Shown one piece after another: positions 1 to 6,400 of a stretch of 16,578 bases of DNA. The stretch is from Methanomassiliicoccales archaeon UBA147 (GTDB lineage: Archaea > Thermoplasmatota > Thermoplasmata > SG8-5). Both the position numbers and the translations under genes were made by a program. A model generated the notes under the pieces. The model saw only the letters and a list, made by a program, of their open reading frames with translations, searched no databases and had not been told where the DNA came from. The first letter of the stretch is position 1. Each line of letters opens with the position of its first letter. The stretch spans positions 1 to 16,578 of the forward strand of contig DAJR01000006.1 of the NCBI GenBank assembly GCA_002496385.1. Direction: 5' to 3'.

Positions 1-60
1 GTAAACTACCAGCCCCTAAAGGGACTGGCGTTTGTCGCCAGGGCTGGATGTTTACAAGCA
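1..60 (-). mobile_element. IS200/IS605-like right-end hairpin (remnant)
   Basis: The sequence reads GTAAACTACCAGCCC near position 1 and GGGCTGGATGTTTAC near 41-55, an imperfect terminal inverted repeat enclosing a smaller hairpin (CCAGCCCCTAAAGGGACTGG, 9-28). The same arrangement, with a different interior, recurs at 16458-16559. On the minus strand it directly follows a tnpB-like C-terminal tail (81-215), which is the usual position of the subterminal hairpin of IS200/IS605-family elements. I infer a decayed right end or a small non-autonomous derivative. No intact transposase is present. Confidence 0.5.
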
Positions 61-80
61 TAAGCCATGCACCTGATTTA

Positions 81-215
81 TCAAAGCCAGATAGCTTTGA
101 TTTTCTGTGCTAATAGATTGAACGGTGCATGGCGGTCTATTCCTACTTCCATTCGTGTCCCGGTCAATTCATCTCCGGCCTGAAGTCCAGAGGGTTCTTG
201 ACCGCATGACACTAA
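81..215 (-). pseudogene. tnpB (IS605 OrfB-like) C-terminal fragment
   Basis: Minus-strand translation gives a short open tail reading about VSCGQEPSGLQAGDELT, then RMEVGIDRHAPFN, and a stop at 81-83. A G-D-E-x-T stretch after a Cys-Gly is what I remember of the variable C-terminal tails of archaeal TnpB (RNA-guided nuclease) proteins, beyond the RuvC and zinc-finger core. In another frame, just before the stop-overlapping hairpin, LINQVHGLCL resembles the usual M-K-Q-E-A tail, so a frameshift is likely. The RuvC core is absent. Too little sequence remains for a firm call. Confidence 0.4.
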
Positions 216-262
216 AGGGGCTGGCGTTTGCGCGGGGCGATTGCCTGATTCATCGAAGCTAG
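205..262 (-). mobile_element. Second, truncated copy of the tnpB 3' end
   Basis: The stretch around 211-230 (ACTAAAGGGGCTGGCGTTTG) matches the hairpin arm at 16-33 and 16472-16492. The following CCTGATTCATCGAAGCTAGT parallels CCTGATTTATCAAAGCCAGA at 72-91. On the minus strand a 13-residue tail MNQAIAPRKRQPL ends at TAG (212-214), matching the K-R-Q-S/P-L-stop end of the first copy. The outer arm of the hairpin is missing because the sequence switches directly into the neighbouring fragment, so this copy was cut by a rearrangement or a nested insertion. Confidence 0.45.
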
Positions 263-281
263 TCTGAATTTTTTGGAATCT

Positions 282-307
282 GGGGGTCTAGGGACTAGGG
301 TCTAGGG
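282..307 (+). repeat. CTAGGG repeats with G-quadruplex pattern
   Basis: Four G runs (GGGGG, GGG, GGG, GGG) are separated by exactly four bases each (TCTA, ACTA, TCTA), which is a regular four-tract G-quadruplex pattern on the plus strand. It lies about 200 bases beyond the stop of the giant minus-strand gene, on that gene's template strand. Confidence 0.6.
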
Positions 308-424
308 TTCCTAACATATGTTTTGTGCTGGCTGTCGACAACAGCCAGCAAACCCTAGCCCCCTTATCCCATTTTCTATGCAAAGCCCCTTTATTCCGTT
401 TTGTAAGCAAAGACCCTAGACCCT
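297..424. repeat. Nested inverted repeats in the intergenic region
   Basis: AGGGTCTAGGGT at 297-308 is the perfect reverse complement of ACCCTAGACCCT at 413-424 (12 of 12). CTAGGGTT at 302-309 can alternatively pair with AACCCTAG at 351-358. Inside both is a strong hairpin, GCTGGCTGT (327-335) with ACAGCCAGC (341-349). Two exclusive long-range pairings around one hairpin could form a 3' structure in the giant gene's transcript. No U tract follows the hairpin on the minus strand, so a simple terminator is not shown. Confidence 0.5.
364..417. repeat. Two-copy 27-bp tandem repeat
   Basis: Positions 364-390 and 391-417 are adjacent diverged copies of a 27-base unit (TTAT-CC-TTTT-T-GCAAAG-CCCT pattern). 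No coding potential is apparent. They sit between the two arms of the long inverted repeat. Confidence 0.55.
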
Positions 425-497
425 CTACAAAAGATTTCACATCATTCAATTGCTTTGATTGCATGAGTACGGCATGCAACGGCATTTCACGTAACCA

Positions 498-3400
498 TCA
501 TTCGATGACAGAATCAACTTCCCTCTTCAACAGATTGATCTGGTGGCTGTCCATTGTGGAAGGATTGATTGAAATGAGCAGGATGGAGCGATTGATCGCA
601 ACCTGGTCCCTGAGAGATTGGATGAGCTTCAGGACAGTGATGAAATTGTTGTTCGTGATCAGATATTCAATTCCGTCCAGCAGGATTATTCCCCCTTCCT
701 TCCCAAGGAATTCCTCGAGGGAGAGGCTCAGTTTCTCCAGGTCCTTGGGCCGCACTGCCTCCTCCTTCGCCACGTTGGAGAGCCACAGGATAGGTATGGT
801 GCCCAGTTCATATCTCTCCCTCACCTTTTCGGGGAAGGTCCTTGTGACGCAGTAACCGGGCATGCCCCGGGCCATCGCCACCTTGAACAGATGGTAGGAG
901 TGTACGGACCTTTCTTCCGGTATCAGGTATGTGAAACTCGATTTTAATTTCATCTCGCTGTCATCTGGTTCTACAATGGGTTCTGCCACGGTCTCCTCTC
1001 CGGGGGATGCTATGTGTTCTGGCATCTCCGGGACAGATTCCACGACCGTGCCTGAAAGGGGCACGGATTCCTCTGCGGCCAGCTCTTCGGATTCTGGCAT
1101 GATCTCTGGCTCAGGCTCTAGCGCCACTTCAACAACAGGTGCTTCGGCGATGGAGGGTTCTTCGGCAATTACCTCCCCGGATTCCGTTTCCGCCTGGGCA
1201 TCGGCCTCGGGCAATGTTTCTCGGGGTATTTCTTCCTCGGGGGGATGCTCATCCGCAGGTTCTGAAGAGGTTGAATCTATTCCATTGTTGGTGTACAGCA
1301 GGGTTAGGGTTTGGTCTGGCACGACCATTAAAGATTCGGTAATCGCAGCATCGTCCGGGGTCGGTTCATCCGGGGCAGCAGGCTCAGGCAAGTCAGGACT
1401 ATATTCTTCGCCGGTGAGGTTATCATAGAGAATCAACAGTCTCGCATCATTCGGTGCAATCGTAATAGCCTGATTGAGGACGACACGGGCATCCTCGTAT
1501 CTTCCCATGTCCCTCAGTGTCATTGCCTTGGACTGGAGCAATTCGATATCGTTGGGATTGCTCTTCAGTTCCTTGTCCAGCTTTTCGAGTGTTTCAAGAT
1601 TCTTCTCGGTCGACCTTGTTTCAGCCTCATCTCCAGAAGCCAGCTTGGCGCCGCATTGGGGACATGACGAACTGTTGACCGGCATGGCCGCATTGCACAT
1701 TGGGCAGGTCTTAATTTCAATCCGGGAAGCTTTCTCACCGATATGCCTGGCAGTCGCTTCGTCCATCCCTCCTATTTCCCTGAGATCCGATTCGGTCGCA
1801 CTGCTCACCGATTCAATCGATGTAAAGCCATGGTTGTAAAGGTTCTTCGCCGTTGAGTTCCGTATTTCGAATGTTTCGGCAATGCTGGCGATTGTTCTGT
1901 CGACCGATGGGTCGATGATGTCTTGCCCGATTCCGCGGTCAAAATCCTTCCTGGCTTGGGTGGATTCGCCCATACCGGAGTCCGGTGTTGCGTGCGGTTG
2001 ATTTCCGTCACCCTTTTCAGAGATTCTTAAGTCGATACCCAAGGGCTCGGAGGATTGTGATTTTTGGCGCATGTCTCCGGGCGCTTGCCCGAGAGGCGAA
2101 GCATTGTCCGATTCCGGTTCTGGGGTTTCATCGGAACTAGCCATATCGTCATCGTGTGGTTCGTCATCGTGAATTTCATGAGGTTCATCAATTTTCTTTT
2201 GTTCTGAGGGCTCGGGTTCTTGTGGGATAGGTTCTGATAATCCCGGTTCATCCTGCACCCGTTCGCCCTCATTGGATTCGGATGCAGTGCGGCCATGCTC
2301 GGTTTCGAATTGGAAATCGTCGCCTGGCTGCATGGGTTCGGTTATCGCCTCGGGCGGCGATGTGCGGTCATCGGGGTGTTCGTACCCGGATGATTCTCCG
2401 ACAGGAATTTGAGGTTGCTGTCCTGGTGTTTCATGGGGTTCGTTGGGGGATTCGGTTTTGACGATAGTTTTTTCATAATGAGGGAGGACGACCGTTGTCG
2501 CGGATATCCCATGGGTTCCGGTTTCTGGGAGTTTTTTGGCATGAGGCTCATCAGGGGTTGGTTTATGCTCTTTTGCCTCCTGTGCGTTTCTGACTGAGGC
2601 GTCGGGATATTCTGAGAAAGGTTCGGAACGTTCCCGGGCTTCTTCGGGGCGCCTTTCTTGATAATGATCTTGATACTGGCGGTCCATCGACTCCTCTGGT
2701 TCGGTCGGTGATGTGGCGGATTGAGTTGCAGACCGGTCATCCCAATCAGGTGCGTTCTCCCGGTGATATGAAGTTCTTTTGTCATGCCGGGGTTCTGCGG
2801 TGATCGGCTGGCCTTCTTGCTCTGCCTGTGGTTCGCGAGGTTCATAATAACTCTCGGAATCTTGGTTCTCATCATAATGGGCCGGAATGCGGTGCTCCGC
2901 CTTTCCACCGCGATGCTGCTTTGATCGGCCTTCGGCATCGCGCTCCGGTCCTGTCAGAACCTCTGGGGCGATGTCATCCGGTTCATCGCGGCTGGACTGA
3001 ATTTCAGGACGTTCTTGCTCGGCAGGCTGGTGGGCATCATACCTTTCCTTTAGCGACTCATCAAAAGGTGCTTCTGGCGTATGGCTTCTAGCTCTTTCAG
3101 ACGATTCTCCCTCGGACCCGTAAGTTTTTCCGTCGACTTTTCCGTCTCTTTCAAATGTGTAATCGTGTTCAGGTTCGGCGGTGGTCTCCCTCCGTCCGTG
3201 CATATCCTGCCTGGCTTCATGTTGTTGCGATTCCGGTATTGCATCACTGTCAGTATGTTTTGCCTTGTAACGGGCCTTGTCTTTGAAAGGGATCTCAATG
3301 TCTTTTTTCTCGGGATCTTGGTTCTCATCATAATGGGCCGGAATGTGGTGCTCCGCCTTTCCACCGCGATGCTGCTTTGATCGGCCTTCGGCATCGCGCT

Positions 3401-6400
3401 CCGGTCCTGTCAGAACCTCCGGGGCGATGTCATCTGGTTCATCGCGGCTGGACTGAATTTCAGGACGTTCCTGCTCGGCAGACTGGTGGGCATCGAATCT
3501 TTCCTTTAGCGACTCATCAAAACTCGGCTTAGACGCAGGGCTACTGGTTCTGTCGGGCGCTTCTTCCTCGGGAGCGAGTGCTTTTCTCTCGATTTTTTTG
3601 TCTCTTTCATAGGTGTAATCGTGGTCAGGCTCGGCGGTGCTCTTCCTTCTCCCGTGAATATCCAGCCCGGAATCATGTTGGGAGATTTCCGGTATTTGCT
3701 CATGAACATCGCGTTTTGCCCGGTAATCGGCCTCCTCTTCGGATGACACCACCACATCTTTCTTGGACCCCATAGCTTCAGAATATTGTGTTTTGGCCAT
3801 GGGTTTTGCGTGTTTCAACTCTTCCCTTTTCTTTTTAATCTCCTTTTTTAGGTCCTGAAGTTGTTGGTCCAAGGGGGAGATTGCCAGCGCGTCATAGATA
3901 ACCAGAAGGGCGTCCTCAAATTGCCTGGATTCATTCAATTTCTGGGCTTTCCGGCGGAGCAGGCTGATGTCGTTAGGTGTGGCTCTCAGCTCTTCATCAA
4001 GCTGCTCGATAGTGGCTCCGTCAGGCACTTCGGGAGAGAGCTCAGTTTCCTCTCGTGGAACATTGACCCCACAGTACGGACACGAAGTGGCAGCGGAGGA
4101 CATCCTTGTTCCGCACGTGGAACAAACGGTTACGGTCTCCTGGGACATTTTATTGATGATGTGCAAAGCGGTTTCCTTCGTTATCACTTTGGAATGTGCC
4201 AGTTCATCCTCAGTAGCATTGGCCAGAGAGCCAACGCTGGTGTACCCATACTCATACAGGGCTTTGGCATCTGAATTTTTAAGTTCATAGGTTTCGGCAA
4301 TCCGGGAGATCGCTTCATTCTTGGAACGTGATTTTTCGTCGGGTGTGACGTGTTCCCCCTCCCGATCCGAGTATCGGGCGGATATGGGGGATTCCCTCAG
4401 TGAATCAGATGGGAAAACGCGGTCCGCTGTTTGAGAATCGCGGAGGCCGGATTCCCTGACCTCTGGCTCATTCCCTTCGTCGTGGCGACCGGATGTGAGG
4501 TCCACCGCTCCTTCATTGATATGCCCCTCTTCGTTGATGGCTTCGGATCTGTCCCTTACGTAAAACTCGTCCCCAGGCCGGGATTGGGGCTCCGGCTCAA
4601 TAAACGGCTCTTGCTTTCCCCGGGGCACTGGCTCATGTTCAACCTCTTCCTTGGCGGCATGTCCCTTTCCCGCTACGGCTTGGGACAATTCTTCGGCCAT
4701 CCTCTTTTCGGGTTCGCGGTAGGGTCCTAAAGGCGCTGTTTGACCCACAGGTGTGTGTAGCTTATCCTGCAATTCACTCTGCAGGTTTTGCAGTCTGCCG
4801 TCTTCAGGAGATATCTCGAGGCCCTCTCTTGTGGCTTGGAGAGCTTCTTCGTATCGACCAGCGTCTTTCAGGGTGAGCGCTTTGGAGTGGAGCAGGTCCG
4901 AATCGCTCGGTTCTTTCATCGGTTTCTTGTAAGGAAGCCCAGGCGGCGCAACCCCAGATTCATCTGGCCCGGGCTCAGTGGGTATGACGAATTTCACGCC
5001 GCATCTTGTACATACCGGTGAATTGACAGGGACTATCGCATTGCACAGCGAGCATATCTTGGATTCATCGTCCGTTGATTTCTGGACAATGCGTCTGGCT
5101 GTTATCTTTCCGATTCCCCTTATCTCCCTAAGCTCATCTTCTGTCGCTATAGCCAAGGACTCCGGGGTCGTGTATCCTTCGTTGTAGAGGATCTTGGCAG
5201 CAGTTTTCTTGATATCGAAAGTCTCTGCAATGTGGCAAATGGCGTGCTCGGTCTCCGGGTCTTCGCCGTCGGAAGTGTATTTTTCCTCTTCGGAATCTTC
5301 GGTATCCACATAGAAATCAGTGCCATTACCCTCGTGTTCGGTCCCTTGATCCTGTTCGGCTTCATGTTCCGGTTCTGCAAGGAAGGATTCTTGTATGGGC
5401 TTCATTCGGGTCGTTTCTTCGTAAGGCCGAACCGTTTTCTGATGGGCTTCCACCTGGAGTATTTGGTCGACAAGACGGTCCTGGGATTCCAAAGTTTCAA
5501 GCATGTCCAGACTGTTTTTCTCCGGGGACTCGGTCAGAGATTCCCTGACGGCACCTACTGATTTTGCCCGAGGGGCTTGATCTTCACCAACATCGATACT
5601 GTCGATTATCTCGGCCGCAAGTGAATCATCTTGCGTGTCTGATTCTTTCCCGTCCGAGGCCATTTTGACGATTTCATCCTCTGGCTCGTCCTCAGCCGGT
5701 GCCTTCTTTTTCTTCACCTTCTTGACCTTTTCTCTCACTGACTCTTGGGCATATTCCGGTTCATCTTCATACTCGACGCTTCTGATAATTTCCACAAGCA
5801 GATCCTCGTCGCCGACAATGTCCTTCCCGCATCTCTGGCACGTTGCTGAGCCTGGTTCTACAGGTCCGTTGCACAGCGGGCACGCGGATTCCAGGGATTC
5901 CAATCTTTTCTCTTCGGGGAGTTCAAGGAATTCCTTCAGTTTCCTGTATTTGGAATGGTTCATTCCCGATATTTTCAGGATCTCATCCCTATCTTTCTCA
6001 AGGAAATCAGATGCAGTCAGGATTCCGGACTCCACTATGGCCAAGGCGAGCTCGTTGTCTATTTCCTTGAGGCCGTTGAACACGTTCATGGCTTTCCTGA
6101 TGTTCAGTGGCGTGATTCCAATCAAGACTGTCTCTTCCTGAATTGGCCATTCGACTATGTATTCGTCCTCCGTAACATCATCCACGATTTCCATCTGGGA
6201 GGCTCTGGTCGAATCTGCGATTTTTTCAAGCCATTTATCCAACAAATCTAGCATCGCTTCGTCCAACTTGATTCTGAGCTTGATGTATTCTTCGGGGTCA
6301 AGGCCTGCTTCCTTCCTCATTTGTTGAATACGGCGGATGATTTCTCTGGCGAATCCCTCGGCCATCAATTCATCGTCCATCTTTGTATCGAAGTAAAGGA

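Noticed and set aside
288..485. Minus-strand 65-codon open frame beyond the giant gene, and the overlapping plus-strand frame 325-855
   Set aside because: The first is built from the 27-bp repeat and CTAGGG repeats. The second runs opposite the DUF835 codons. Neither has domain features.
931..1428. Ser/Gly-rich open frame on the plus strand opposite the giant gene
   Set aside because: It mirrors the Glu/Pro/Ala-rich codons of the minus-strand linker. There is no start signal and no recognisable domain.
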